Below are positions 1 through 11,473 of a stretch of DNA of 43,959 nucleotides, piece by piece. The position numbers and the translations under genes were made by a program. Each line of letters begins with the position of its first letter. The first letter of the stretch is position 1. The stretch is from assembly GCA_001931905.2 (NCBI GenBank), contig MSJI02000854.1:1-43959 (forward strand), in the 5' to 3' direction. The notes under the pieces were generated by a model that made no database searches, was not told the DNA's origin, and saw only the letters and a program-made list of their open reading frames with translations. The DNA comes from Cladosporium sp. IMV 00045 (Eukaryota; Ascomycota; Dothideomycetes; Cladosporiales; Cladosporiaceae).

Positions 1-11
1 CAACAGCAAGG

Positions 12-1920
12 ATGTCTGACTCTGATAGCAGCGGACTCTCATCCGCGCCTGAGGAGGAGGTGAAGAAACTCGCGCCCATATTCCAGAAAGCAAAGAAGGC
101 CACCAAGGTCGCCGCGCCTCCGCCCAAGGCCTCTCCTCCGCGACCCAAGAGAGCACCTTCACCACCCCACGAGGAGACTCTAGCCGATAACCCAGACATT
201 GCCGTGAGTACAGGATCGCAAAGACGCGAAATGGCGCGCTCTTGCGCGCTCGTGACGCGCATGGTGCAATCGTGCCGGACTGTCGCTAACTTTTTGGCCC
301 ACAGTTCATTGTCATGTTCCGATCGCGATTTTCCGACCACTTTCCCCCAAAGCTCGCCCACGTTGGACCTCAAGATTTGGAGAGAGGCGTACAAGAAGGG
401 TTGCCGACCAGGGAGGTGGAAGGGACATTATGCGCATTGCTGGGCTTGGTGCTGAACAGGAAGAAACCCGTCGAGTATGTTGAATACCCTTGCTTAGGGG
501 GTTTGGTTCCCGGCCTATAAGACCGGAACGATCGCCTTGCTTGTTTTGGAACACTCATTGACATCTTATAGGCACGGTCACTACGGTCGCGCGCTCGAGG
601 AGGCCGTTTCAACTCACAAATCGCAATGGCCTCACAAATGGCAGGGCGTCAATCCGCTGCACGGCGGACAGGACTTCAACAATATGTCCCCCGAAAAAAG
701 AGTACGCAACCATTCTGCTTTATAATACCGCATGGACACAAGACTAACATAACCTGTTAGCTCAATCTCCTTCGCACGCTGATCATGTGGTCACTCTCTT
801 CCTCCGACGAAATCTCCACAAAACTCCGCGAATCCTACAAGCAGAACCGACATGCCGACGACGAGAACCAGCCTTTGTCAGTACAGCCATGGGGAAGGGA
901 CGGCGACAAGAGACGGTACTTTTTAATCGAGGGTCAAGACGACACCAATTTCCGAGTCTACCGCGAGAACCACCGATACACCCGCAATGCGCAATGGTAT
1001 AGCATGGGAGGAAACATTGAGGAAATCAGAACGCTCGCGAACAAGCTCGAACAAGAGGACGGCTCTCAGGCAGCAAGGACGCTGAGTGGGCGCATGGTAA
1101 ACGCCATCAGCCGCTTTGAAGCAGGTGAAGAGGTACGTGATATTGCAGCGTCGTGTTCACGCATGAATCATGAGACTAACACAAAGGACAGAAACGACGC
1201 CGTCGCGAATACCGACAAGCGCGCCGCGCAGCCTTTGCTCGCCCTGAACCTGGATTCTCTCTCTACGAAGGACGAACCCGAGGCAAGCGAATGCGCTATA
1301 CCTTCGACGATGGCGACGACGAAGACGAGGACGACACCCAAACTTTCTCTGACGCCACTTCGAATCGCCGCTCGGCTCGCCAATCCGGACGTAGCACACC
1401 GGCCGACATCGGACCTCAATACACTGCAAGCGGTAGACAGGTTAGGCCAAGGCAAGGTGGAGAGTATGGTGCTAGCATGCTCAGCACGCAGGTTGCAAGC
1501 CCGGAGGAGCAGTCTTTTGGCGAGAACAGAGAGGGTAGTGACAGTGAGCAACCTGTCAGGGCTGGGGCGAGAGCACCTCGTGCCTCTAGAGGAGCAGTCA
1601 ATGGTGAAAGCAGTCTAAAGAAGAGGAAGCGACTTGGTGGCGACGATGATGACGAAGGATCACTGGGTGGTTTGAGCGATGATGCACCGTCAGGAGAGGA
1701 GTGGGACAGTCAGGCCAACGACGACGATGAAGACGACGACAACATGCCGGACGCTGACGATGAGGACGATGGAGTAAAGGACGAGGAGGCTGAAGGTGAA
1801 GGTGAAGACGAGGACGGCGAGCAAAAGAGCTTGGTGATCACATTGAAAACGAACGGGAAACCACAGGCGAACGGCGTTGCTGCGGATGATACAGAAGAGG
1901 CGCCTCCGATCGCTGCGTAG
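12..1920 (+). CDS. WHIM/WSD-domain chromatin-remodelling-factor-like protein
   Basis: Five exons: 12-203, 305-474, 572-701, 761-1132 and 1192-1920, giving about 530 residues. All junctions are GT-AG and keep phase, and introns carry CTAAC-type branch sites. The N-terminus is basic and Pro/Ala-rich. A helical DDT-like segment with a WHIM1-like helix (LNLLRTLIMWSL, near residue 165) follows. Next comes a WSD-type motif, WGRDGDKRRYFLIEG, near residues 205-222. The C-terminal quarter (about 435-505) is a long Asp/Glu tract. In animal and plant relatives (ISWI partners, RSF1, BAZ proteins) WHIM/WSD segments contact the remodeller and linker DNA, so a nuclear chromatin role is likely but inferred. 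No PHD finger or bromodomain is visible. The ATG lies 11 bases from the window edge and gives a natural Ser/Asp-rich start, so the gene appears complete. Confidence 0.8.
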
Positions 1921-2918
1921 ACAAACAAGGGTTTTGCGTTGATAGAGAGGATTTTTCATTCGATGCTCTAGAGGGAAAGGGCTGATGGTTCTGTGCCGTG
2001 TTGCGTTACAGTCTTGCGATGATATATGTTCGAGACCGTCGGCATACTCCACACATGGCTGGCCCTGCCGCTTTTTACTAGCCTTGCTGGCGGCCTCAAT
2101 TCAACAATAATGCAATCAATTTCCGGCATTCCTCTTTCTGACAAGTCCCGTTTCCCGCCATCCTTCAGCAGGTTGACCGTCTCTTCAACTCTGTCGAGTC
2201 TGTTAGTTTGACTTGTGAGGCTCGGCGTGCATTGGCACGCGGGGTTGAGTTGATCAGCTTGATGGGCGCTTGAGAATCGTCTATACCATAACATCGATAG
2301 GAAACAACGCGTCCGACGGCTTATTCTATGCTGGGGCTTTTGGTCAACTGGCTCATATCAGGAAATCCTGTCATGTGCTCGTATATTACTACACCGGCTG
2401 CTCGTGGCACTGCTGGATTGGTGAACGACGAAGAGTGTCGGCGATGTCCGCCTCTTGCAAATAATCGCGCTTTTGCGCCTCAGCCTGGACCACCTTCACC
2501 CACTGGAATGCCGATTGTCTTAGCTTCTTGGACGACCTCCACTTGGCCTGCAGCGAAGCACAATAAAGCAGCCGTGGCTATCGCTGGGTTTGCGCGGCCG
2601 TACGCTTGATGCCGCTGAGGCCAAGGACGCCACCCCATCACGTAGCAACGGGAGCATGTGCAACAGTGCAACGTAGGACCCCCATGGGCACCCCGAAACG
2701 CTGCTGGGGCCCCAGTCCCATTCCATAGGGTATGCGAAGGGTGGGTGACTGTGGTTCTTGGAAGTCAATCACTGGGTCATCAGTGCCGATATGGGTAAGG
2801 CGTGGGACGAGCTGTTGGCGACATATATATATGAGAGAGCATCATGTGCGCAGCAAGGGCTCTGTTTCAGGTCTTCATTCCTCCGCCGCTTTACAGCGAA
2901 TAGCTGGACTCGTTAGCC
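1921..2918. other. Intergenic region, about 1.0 kb, before the MFS gene
   Basis: No convincing gene is seen. It should hold the 3' UTR of the WHIM gene and the promoter of the MFS transporter. An alternating AT tract (ATATATATAT, about 2823-2832) lies roughly 90 bases before the transporter ATG and is the best TATA-like candidate. Short open frames here have no recognisable protein character. Confidence 0.6.
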
Positions 2919-5284
2919 ATGTCGGACAAAGATTCCAACGACATCATTCAGAAGGAGGAAGCAGTTCGTAGCAGCTCTGTTGCGGACATCAACCTGAACA
3001 AGAACTTGGATGCCAAGTGAGTCTTCTCAACGCAAGCAACAGACCCTATCTACCAAGCACAACGCTGACCCACAAGCTAAGAGTCTCCAACCCTTTGGCG
3101 GACATCCCCTTCAATGATCTTATGCACGATGTCGAGGTCTTCTGCAATGACAAAGACCTCCTGGAGTATACCGATCTCGTCAAAAGAGGCGCCTTGATCG
3201 CACAGGATCCAACCAACTTCGAAGCCGTCGAAACCCTTCAGGACGATGAGCGTGAAGCGCTGCGCTTCGAGGCTGCTCACAAGTGGAAGCACCCTACTGC
3301 GCTCTACTTCACCATCATTGTGTGCTCTATCGGTGCCGCGGTTCAGGGCTGGGACCAGACTGGTTCCAATGGTGCTAATCTTAGTTTCCCGGTTGTATGT
3401 CGATGAACGATCTTTCCGCGAGGAACTGCTGGCTGACACGACCTCCCAGGAATTCGGCATTGGAGAGGGCGAAACTGAAGGCGCCCCCAACCAAATGCGT
3501 GATAGTTGGCTCGTTGGTCTTGTCAATGCTGGCCCATATATCGGAAGGTAGGACGCCTCATGTGCCTGCGACCAAAAGCTGCTACTGACATTCTGATAGC
3601 GCTTTCATCGGTTGCTGGTTGTCGGATCCTTGCAACTTCTACTTTGGTCGTCGCGGAGTCAGTAATCATCGTTGTTGGCATTCTTGGTTGGGTCACTACT
3701 GACCACCCTGCAGACAATCTTCATCAGCGCGATCTTCTGTCTCTTGACCCCCATCGGCGGTGCGGTGTCTCAGAGCTGGGAGCAACTCTTCATCACTCGC
3801 ATTCTTATGGGCATTGGCATGGGCCTCAAGGGCTCATCGGTTCCTATCTTCGCCGCAGAGAACTCGCCAGCTAAAATCCGTGGCGCGCTGGTCATGTCGT
3901 GGCAGATGTGGACCGCCTTCGGAATCTTCTTGGGGTTCTGCGCTAACCTGGCAGTCTACCAGGTTGGTGATATTGCGTGGCGCCTCCAGATTGGCTCAGC
4001 TTTCATCCCAGCCATTCCTTTGACTGTCGGCATCTACTTCTGTCCTGAGTACGTATGCCCTTCTGTGAAACATGCCAGCCTACTACCAAGCGAATGTCAC
4101 TGGTAGAGGAAGTTCTTCTACAAGAGGCTGGTGTCATCAACTCCCTACTGACTTTGTCAACCATAGGAGCCCGAGATGGTACATGAAGAAGAACCGCTAC
4201 CAGAAGGCGTACAAATCTCTTCTTCGTCTCCGACACCACCCGATCCAGGCAGCTCGCGATCTATACTACATCCACTGTCAACTGCAGATCGAGGAAAGCA
4301 TTGTTGGCAAGAGTAACTATCTATCTCGATTCGGCCAGCTCTTTACGATTCCTCGTGTCCGTCGTGCAACTCTTGCTAGCTTCGTCGTTATGATTGCTCA
4401 GCAGATGTGTGGTAAGTCTTGTTTGAGCGAGGTGCTGCTCACTATGGCTTTCTGATTGGAATACAGGTATCAACATTATTGCGTTCTACAGCTCAACTGT
4501 TTTCAGACAAGCAGGTGCAAGCGAACGCGATGCACTTATCGCTTCGTTCGGTTTTGGTCTGGTCAACTTTGTCTTCGCCTGGGTAAGTGGGAAACAATCT
4601 TCATTGCAGACACAAGCTAACACGCATGACAGCCCGCCATTTGGACTATCGACACTTTCGGACGCAGGTCTCTGCTTCTGTTCACTTTCCCCAACATGGC
4701 ATGGACTCTCCTCGCAGCTGGCTTCTGCTTCTACATCCCCAACGACAGCACGGCACACTTGGGATTGGTAGCGTTCTTCATCTACCTCTTCGCCGCATTC
4801 TACTCGCCTGGTGAAGGCCCAGTGCCGTTTACTTACTCGGCCGAGGTGTTCCCTCTCAGCCATCGTGAAGTCGGCATGGGATGGGCAGTGGCAACTTGTC
4901 TGTTCTGGGCTGCAGTGCTCTCCATCTCCTTCCCTGCCATTCTTGCTGCTTTCACCCCAACTGGTTCGTTGAAATCATTCTTTGCGATCAAGCTATCAAT
5001 TGCCACATACTAACACTCCATACGCAGGTGCATTCGGTTTCTACGCCGGACTGAACGTGTGCGCATTCGTCATGATCTTCCTCTTCGTGCCGGAGACCAA
5101 GCAGAGGACTCTCGAAGAACTTGATTACATTTTCGCCGTGCCGGGTAAGAAGTTCATCGCTTACCAGACTCGCAAGGCCGCGCCGTGGTGGTTCAAGAGA
5201 TATGTTCTACAGAAGAAGGACGCTAAGCTGGAGCCGCTTTATGATATGGATCACACGCTTGATAGCAGGCGCGACAAGGTGTAA
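2919..5284 (+). CDS. Sugar-porter family MFS transporter
   Basis: Nine exons give 616 residues: 2919-3016, 3082-3394, 3450-3547, 3600-3657, 3714-4048, 4167-4411, 4467-4582, 4633-4963 and 5028-5284. Phase closes through all eight introns. It is an integral plasma-membrane sugar/H+ symporter type (TC 2.A.1.1). Seen: a long cytosolic N-terminus (about 95 residues), a [12 protein letters not shown] segment after the first membrane helix, FGRRG (loop 2-3), PESPRW near residue 300 (loop 6-7), and [12 protein letters not shown] after the last helix. These are sugar-porter signatures. The substrate cannot be read from sequence; hexose, disaccharide or polyol are all possible. The intron after exon 4 uses donor GTCAGT, chosen because it restores [13 protein letters not shown]; the neighbouring GTAATC donor would break the frame. 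The 58-nt fourth exon is easy for gene finders to miss. Confidence 0.9.
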
Positions 5285-6072
5285 ACAGTGGATGGTGGGG
5301 TTTTGACAGTGAACGTGAACATCTAGAGTGGTAGATGAAGTACATGTAGTAAACGCGGCAGAGGAGGCAGGACTAGAAGAGGCAGAAGGGTCGATCAGAA
5401 TGATTGTGCAAAGACTGATGCAAAGAATGAGGAAACGAATATGAACGGTTCACGAGACATGCGTTTTGCGTATTGCGTTCAATACCGATAAATAATTGCT
5501 GATTGGGTTTCGATAAGGTATATATTCGCCATACCAAGAAATCCAACGAGATGTAGTTCGATGCATGAAGGATCAGCGATGCCTCTCAGCACCGCGTCTC
5601 TACCGAACATAATGCAATTTGATAAACGAGGGCATTTACATCTCCCCAGAAAGATGGTCTAAAAAGAGAGTAAGTAGCAATAACCCATCAAAGTCGAAGA
5701 GAAGTGACGTCTCAGTGGATCAAGCGAATAGAATCGAAGCCTACGGGCTGAGAGGGAACAACAAAGTGAAGATTACCTCACTGAAGGAGGCTCGAGAGGG
5801 TCACCTCAGATCACCCGAAGGCTGGTCCAGAAAACAATCAAAGGCAGCGCTGTCACGTGCAAAAGAGAGTTTAGAGATCCGGAGCGGCCCGCCCGGGCAA
5901 AATCTGGCTGGCGACCGAGCGCACCTTCCGTGTGTGTTTGTGAATTCGACCAGAGCAGTTCTTGGCGGCAAGTTCACTCTCAGGAAGCCAGGCCACAGAC
6001 CTTCGAAACTTCGCTTGACACGACGTCGCCGACAACCACTACTAATCTACAGCTTCTTACCGAATCGCGAAC
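5285..6072. other. Intergenic region, 0.8 kb, upstream of RPS1
   Basis: No gene supported; one 236-codon open frame across the region lacks family features and runs into the RPS1 leader. The last 50 bases hold a branch-like ACTAAT followed by CTACAG (about 6040-6051) just before the RPS1 ATG. This suggests a possible 5'-UTR intron, common in fungal ribosomal-protein genes, but no single donor stands out. A CACGTG lies at about 5853-5858. Confidence 0.4.
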
Positions 6073-7002
6073 ATGGCGGTTGGCAAGAACAAGAGATTGT
6101 CCAAGGGCAAGAAGGGATTGAAGAAGAGAACCGACCCCTTCGCGAAGAAGGACTGGTACTCCGTCAAGGCCCCCTCCACCTTCGCCGTCAGAGAGTACGC
6201 CAGCCCACCACACACACCCCGAGAGGAAGCGAACGCGAAAAGAGAAAGAGCGCTGGGAAATGGAGAACAATGTATACTAACGATCGCCCAGTGTCGGCAA
6301 GACCCTCGTCAACCGCACCACCGGTCTGAAGAACGCCAACGACTCTCTCAAGGGCCGTGTTTTCGAGGCCTCCCTCGCCGATCTCCAGAAGGATGAGGAC
6401 CACAGCTTCCGCAAGATCAAGCTGCGCGTCGATGAGGTCCAGGGCAAGAACTGCCTGACCAACTTCTACGGTCTCGACTTCACCCACGACAAGCTCGCCT
6501 CCCTCGTCCGCAAGTGGCAGAGCCTGATCGAGGCCAACGTCGTCGTCAAGACCACCGACGACTACCTCCTCCGCCTCTTCGCCATCGGTTTCACCAAGAG
6601 GCGCCCCAACCAGATCAAGAAGACCACCTATGCCAGGTCTTCTCAGATCCGCCAAATCCGCAAGAAGATGGTCGACATCATGTCAAGGGAGGCTTCCAGC
6701 TGCACCCTCAGCCAGCTCACCACCAAGCTCATTCCTGAGGTTATGGGCCGTGAGATGGAGAAGGCTACCCAGGGCATCTACCCCCTGCGCGACGTACGTT
6801 GAAATGGCTGCAAATCGTCGCGATCATAATGCGCAAAAATTCTAACAATAATTTTTAGGTCCACGTCCGCAAGGTCAAGCTCCTGAAGGCCCCCAAGTTC
6901 GACCTCGGCAACCTGCTCTCGCTCCACGGCGAGTCCACCACCGACGAGTCTGGCCAGAAGGTCGAGCGTGAGTTCAAGGAGACCGTTCTTGAGTCTGTGT
7001 AA
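6073..7002 (+). CDS. RPS1: 40S ribosomal protein eS1 (RPS1/S3Ae)
   Basis: Three exons (6073-6194, 6292-6793, 6859-7002) encode 255 residues, the same length as yeast Rps1. The product is a structural protein of the small ribosomal subunit near the mRNA exit and platform. The start [19 protein letters not shown], the block [12 protein letters not shown] immediately after intron 1, and the [15 protein letters not shown] segment are characteristic of eS1. Intron 1 (6195-6291) splits an Asp codon and intron 2 (6794-6858) lies at phase 0 before [15 protein letters not shown]. Early-intron placement is typical of fungal ribosomal-protein genes. Codon use is strongly C-ending, as expected for a highly expressed gene. 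Confidence 0.97.
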
Positions 7003-7680
7003 ACGGGACACTTAGGGATGATGGGATGAGTTTTTGGCGGCGCGCCGCCTTCGAAACGTGGAAAGTTATCGGCGTTAGCAGTGCATTTTCTCAGTGCTGG
7101 CATTGCGGCAGTAGATGCGACGTAGCTAGCCACGGAGTCAAGAAATCGGTTCGAAAGTCATGCCTGTCCTGCACTCCTTGCCATCGTAACGATTTTTTTT
7201 GATACCCGAACTACACTCCCTTTCACCTTCGGCTTGTCATTCACAGAAACAACCTTTGAACAATCTTTGATCGGACTTTCCAAATAAATCCAGATCTACA
7301 TGTACACAATGGCACAATCCACATCTACACAACGGCACTTCGTAAGGTATATTGGTGAAAAAATAACGCCATGGCCAAGCCTGTGCGACTCCAACCTTCT
7401 ATAGCGGTGTCCGAAATGGTGACGGCGCTTTCGACGAGTGCAATGCCGTTGAGTACTCGTCAATTCAGTAACACTAAAGTACTATATCTTTCGCGCGTCC
7501 CGCCAGCATCTCTGATCAGCATTCCTCAAAAATCGATCGTCACTCAGTCTATACTAAAAGTTCTGCCCCTCCACTTACGTTTGCTTCAACTTATCGCCCC
7601 CACGAACATACAATCATAACATACAATCTTTCTCTTCTCACCCACCATCTCCCGTGTCAAATTCCACATTATATTCCACA
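7003..7680. other. Intergenic region, 0.7 kb, RPS1 to HAM1
   Basis: No gene seen. It holds the RPS1 3' UTR, a T-run at about 7192-7200, and the upstream region of the ITPase gene. That region becomes pyrimidine-rich just before the ATG (CTTTCTCTTCTCACCC), as in many fungal core promoters. Confidence 0.5.
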
Positions 7681-8513
7681 ATGGCACCAAAAGAACTCAA
7701 CTTCATCACCGGGAACAAGAACAAGCTCGCCGAAGTGCAGGCCATCCTTTCAGAGACGCCCGTGCAGCTGCAGTCGCAGAATGTCGACTTGGTAGAGATC
7801 CAAGGCACGATTGAAGAAATCTCCACGGACAAATGTCGCAGAGCTGCGGAGGCGGTATGTTGTCTTGCTGGGCTTGAGAGTCTTGCACTCAAGCAGGGCT
7901 ACACGATATTAATTGGGATGACTGAACTGACGATATCGACTTCACAGGTCAAGGGACCCGTTCTGGTTGAGGATACGTGCTTGTGCTTTGATGCGTTCAG
8001 CGAGCTGCCTGGACCTTATGTGTATGCGATCATGGACTTCATCAAAAGTTATTCTATGAACTTCAGCTGACGAGACTTGACTTTCAGGAAGTGGTTTCTC
8101 AAGGCACTCGGCGTCGAGCAGTTCCACAAGCTACTCGAAGGCTTCGAGAACAAGTCCGCCCAGGCAGTGTGCACTTTCGCTTACTGTGAGGGTCCCGGTC
8201 ACGAGCCTATTGTTTTCCAGGGCAGGACGCCGGTGAGTTATATTTCCGAAGAGCAGTCATAACTGCAAAGCAGGGACTGACAGCGAATGTAGGGTAAGAT
8301 TGTGGCGGCTCGCGGGCCAACTGACTTTGGTAAGAAATATTCACATCTAAGGTGTAGCGCATCGCTAACTTTCCTCTCTTACAAGGCTGGGATGCGTGCT
8401 TCGAGTATGAAGGCCAGACGTATGCCGAAATGCCCAAGGTGGAGAAGAATAAAATCTCCCACCGTGGCAGGGCGCTCGCGAAGCTCGTCGAGTGGCTCAA
8501 GCAGGAGGTGTAG
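7681..8513 (+). CDS. HAM1: Inosine triphosphate pyrophosphatase (HAM1/ITPA family)
   Basis: Five exons (7681-7854, 7948-8021, 8088-8232, 8293-8329, 8386-8513) encode 185 residues, the family's normal length. The enzyme hydrolyses ITP, dITP and XTP to monophosphate and pyrophosphate, keeping deaminated purines out of RNA and DNA. Seen: the N-terminal [12 protein letters not shown] phosphate-binding motif, [13 protein letters not shown] with the metal-binding acidic residues, [14 protein letters not shown] across the exon 2-3 junction, [19 protein letters not shown], and the terminal [14 protein letters not shown] motif. Exon 4 is a 37-nt micro-exon that is required for the [13 protein letters not shown] block. 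The gene is convergent with the AK6-type kinase gene, with only 92 bases between stop codons. Confidence 0.95.
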
Positions 8514-8605
8514 ATGATGTGCTTCACGATGTCTCCTTCTCATTCATAAGACATTACAGATGGGCGGGCATGAATGGATTCGTTTCTTTTCTTTCTTGTC
8601 TTTCC

Positions 8606-9286
8606 TCAACCGTGCAAGAACGAAGGGTCGTCTTCAGGCTTCGACTGCGCCTCGGCCTCACCGTCCTTGCCGTGATCCTTCTTCCAGTTCTTGATCCACT
8701 GCTCAATCCTGTCCACGTTCGACTCCACCTCGTCCGCCTTCTCGCTCTTCAACTCCACCACGATCTCCTCGTCGTAAGCCTCCCTCGCCTCGTTCAGCAG
8801 CACCTCCATAATTTCACAATCCATGTTCTCCTCGAGCTTCTTGCCATCGTACCCGCGAGCTTTCAGACGGTCGTAGAGAATCTGGTTGTCGCAGCGAACC
8901 ACGCAGACCAGGTCGATCATGCTCGGAGGAAAGAGGTCGCAGGCGTGCCAGTCGATGATCTGCCCGCCCTCCTCGAGGTCATTTTCGATGCAGTCCAGCA
9001 GGCGGTCTTCGTCCACAATTTGCAGGTTGGGGTCTTCCGGGTCGTCGGAGGCCTCGCCGATGCTGTGCTTCTTCACCACGTCGTTGATGCTCAGGTGGTG
9101 CAGGCCCGTCCTGTTTGCGAGCTCTTCGCAGTGTGTCGATTTGCCTGTGCCGGGCGTGCCGGTGATGATGATGTTGGGGTCGGTGCGCAGCATTGTGACG
9201 ATTGATCTGGAGAATGCTGCTGGTCTGGGTAGCCTGCTGTGTCGAAAGAGGGTCGTTGCTGGTCTTCTGAGCAGTCGAGAGAGCAT
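8606..9286 (-). CDS. FAP7: Adenylate kinase isoenzyme 6 / Fap7-like NTPase
   Basis: A single exon of 226 codons from the first ATG (9286), or 195 from the internal ATG at 9193. Fap7/AK6 is an adenylate-kinase-fold ATPase that binds uS11 (Rps14) and acts in late 40S maturation. Seen: P-loop GTPGTGKS, the following Leu-Ser-x-Asn-Asp segment, the acidic insert with IVDEDRLLDCIENDL, the IIDWHACDLFPP motif specific to AK6 proteins, and RGYDGKKLEEN in the lid. The conserved protein begins just after Met32. The preceding 31 residues are Arg-, Leu- and Ser-rich and free of acid, resembling a mitochondrial presequence. Which ATG is used is open, and both could be. The short form matches the usual family length. 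Confidence 0.93.
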   Translation of the reverse strand: MLSRLLRRPATTLFRHSRLPRPAAFSRSIVTMLRTDPNIIITGTPGTGKSTHCEELANRTGLHHLSINDVVKKHSIGEASDDPEDPNLQIVDEDRLLDCIENDLEEGGQIIDWHACDLFPPSMIDLVCVVRCDNQILYDRLKARGYDGKKLEENMDCEIMEVLLNEAREAYDEEIVVELKSEKADEVESNVDRIEQWIKNWKKDHGKDGEAEAQSKPEDDPSFLHG

Positions 9287-9472
9287 GCGCGCAATGACGT
9301 TGGTTTTGGGTGGGCAGCTGATTGATGGAGGGGGGAACTTTTTGAGAAAACCATCGAGGAAATTCCAGTCCCAGCTTGCCGGGAAACTTGCAGCTGGTCG
9401 GCTCTAGATCTAGATTCCCTGCGCAACATACCTAATCGATCCAAGTTACTTCACTTACGAACCTTCGCCGCA
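9287..9472. promoter_or_regulatory. 186-bp bidirectional promoter (AK6 / ABHD11-like)
   Basis: This is the only space between two divergent ATGs, so it must hold both promoters. It contains a perfect 12-bp palindrome, TCTAGATCTAGA, at 9403-9414, about 60 bases from the hydrolase ATG. No TATA box is visible. Confidence 0.6.
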
Positions 9473-10486
9473 ATGTTCGCACGCAGAGCTGGGCTTTTTC
9501 GCGTCCAGCAGCCTTTCAAGCAGCATGCGTGTCGCCCATTTTCCACCACCGAGCTAGACAGCGGCGTCAAGCTCGCGTACGACTTCTTCGAGCCCGCGAA
9601 GGAAGCCACCGCCAAAGATGCTCCTATCGTCTTCATCCACGGCCTGTTCGGATCGAAGAGGAACAACGGGAGCATGAGTAAGTACGCTCCAGCCTACGCA
9701 CTCCGTCGCGACCACATCGCTTACCATCCACCAGGGTCTTTGCCCGCGAGCTGAACCGTCCCGTCTATGCGATCGACTTGCGAAACCACGGCGACTCGTC
9801 GCACGACCCCCGCCATGACTACACCGCGCTCGCCGAAGACGTCGAGGGCTTCCTGCAAAAGCAGAACATCAAAGACAGCACGCTGATCGGCCACTCCATG
9901 GGCGCGAAAGCTGCCATGGCCGTCGCGCTGCGCAAGAAGACCCCCATCGCGTCTTTCATCAGCGTGGACAACGCACCTGTTGACGCGGCGCTTCACAGCG
10001 CGTTTGCAAAGTACGTGCAAGGCATGAAGAGGATCGAAGATGCGGCTTCAAGAAGCAGAGCGAGGCGGATGCGGTTCTCAAGGAGTACGAGGAGTCCATG
10101 CCCGTTCGCCAGTTTCTGCTCACGAATCTCACAAGGGGCAAGGATGGGATCATGAAATGGCGCATTCCGATCAAGTATCTCGCGCCCGCGCTCAACAATA
10201 TGGCGGATTTCCCTTTCACGAACCCGGATGAGGCGAGGTGGGAGGGCCCTGCGCTGTTTGTCAGAGGTACGAAGAGTCACTATGTTGCGGACGAGATGCT
10301 GCCTATCGTTGGACGCTTCTTCCCGAGGTTTGAATTGAGGGATGTTGATGCTGGTCATTGGGTGATTTCGGAGAAGCCTGAGGAGTTCAGGAAAGGTATG
10401 TTTCTACAAATTCATGATCTGAGGTCGCTCATCCGGCTAACCCAATATTTCCAGCTGTTGTTGAGTTCCTTCAGGATAAGGAGTAG
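9473..10486 (+). pseudogene. Mitochondrial alpha/beta hydrolase (Imo32/ABHD11-like), one frameshift
   Basis: Exons 9473-9681, 9735-10395 and 10455-10486 would encode about 300 residues if one frame break were resolved. The family consists of mitochondrial serine ester hydrolases. Seen: an acid-free N-terminus suited to mitochondrial import, the oxyanion motif FIHGLFGS, DLRNHGDS, the nucleophile elbow GHSMGAK, and the catalytic-His segment DAGHWVISEKP near the C-terminus. Exon 1 ends at a GTACGC donor (9682). The stronger-looking GTAAGT four bases earlier would put exon 2 out of frame. At about 10042-10046 the frame jumps: upstream reads KRIEDA and downstream reads FKKQSEADAVLKEYEES, both family-like. 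One G lost from a GGG run explains it, and no intron fits. All catalytic residues are present, so a sequencing error is likely; the pseudogene label is formal. Confidence 0.8.
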
Positions 10487-11473
10487 ACTGCATTCGAGCA
10501 TGTCAGCCCGGCCATTTTCTTGCTATAAAATACAATCTACTTATTGTACGATAGATCTTGTACATATAAATAACATCGGCTTGCCATAGGCTTCCCAGCC
10601 AACAAACAGTCTACTCGAATGCAACCGATTGATCGGCAATCTTGAGCTACCACAAACAAGAAAGGACAATTCTACATGGGAAAGCAATGGTCAGACGGCC
10701 TGTTTGATTTTACTCTTGTCTTTTAGTCAGCTTAGTTGTCCTGGCAGTAATTTATTTCATGGGCATGTTTTATCTCCAGACCTTGGGAGCGCCGAAGCGA
10801 CCTCGGCCTTGATTAACCTGATCGGGCAAGTGATAGCGAATTCATGGACAAACCCCACTTCAGGTTGAGTGGGAGAGGAAGCATCTCCGTGAGTTTATCA
10901 GGATTCAGATAACAGCGGAGAAATGCGATTGATAATTGACGATATTGTGATCGTGGAGCTCGGACACTTGCTAGATGATGGCCAAAATGGATCTCTACAA
11001 GACTGCTCAGTCTGTTGTTAGAGGAGACCCAAGCTCTACGGTCATTCTTACATATGTAGACTTTGTCGAATCCGCGTTATGAAATACCTTTCAGCCGAAA
11101 TCGGTAGGACAGAACACCGTGCCGTGTAACCTGTGTTCACTACTGCAAACAAAGATGCGCTAAACAGTCAAGCTATCCAAGACCGGAGAAGCTTCTTTGA
11201 ACTAACGGCATCCTGGATCCGAGCTAGAGCCAGCTATACCCATGAGACTCCACCTCTTTTTGCTGGAGATACACTTTTCCATGGCGAATGGTAAGCCTAG
11301 AATGCGTGAACTGATAGTCAGCTCCCGCAGTCATAGCTACCTTGTAGGGTTACGGTGCAGTAGCGCTCCATGCAGATTGATTGACTGGTGGTATTATATT
11401 TCACAAGCTTCCCTCCCTCCTCAGCTCAGTGTTTCTCCCACCAGCCTTCTGACGACTGTCACGTTCCGCGAAG
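10487..11473. other. Intergenic region, 1.0 kb, before the acid phosphatase
   Basis: No gene seen. A TATTATAT motif lies about 80 bases before the phosphatase ATG. A CACGTT hexamer (11460-11465), which matches a Pho4-type core, sits only nine bases before the ATG, so it is probably in the leader and may be chance. Confidence 0.4.

Noticed and set aside
8492..9205. 237-codon plus-strand frame opposite the AK6 gene
   Set aside because: Antisense shadow of a well-recognised gene; Val/Leu-rich composition caused by codon complementarity.
9982..10060. Mini-intron (GTACGT at 10011) to explain the hydrolase frame break
   Set aside because: It would delete a family-conserved KYVQGMKRIED segment, and no acceptor gives the needed phase; a one-base loss is simpler.
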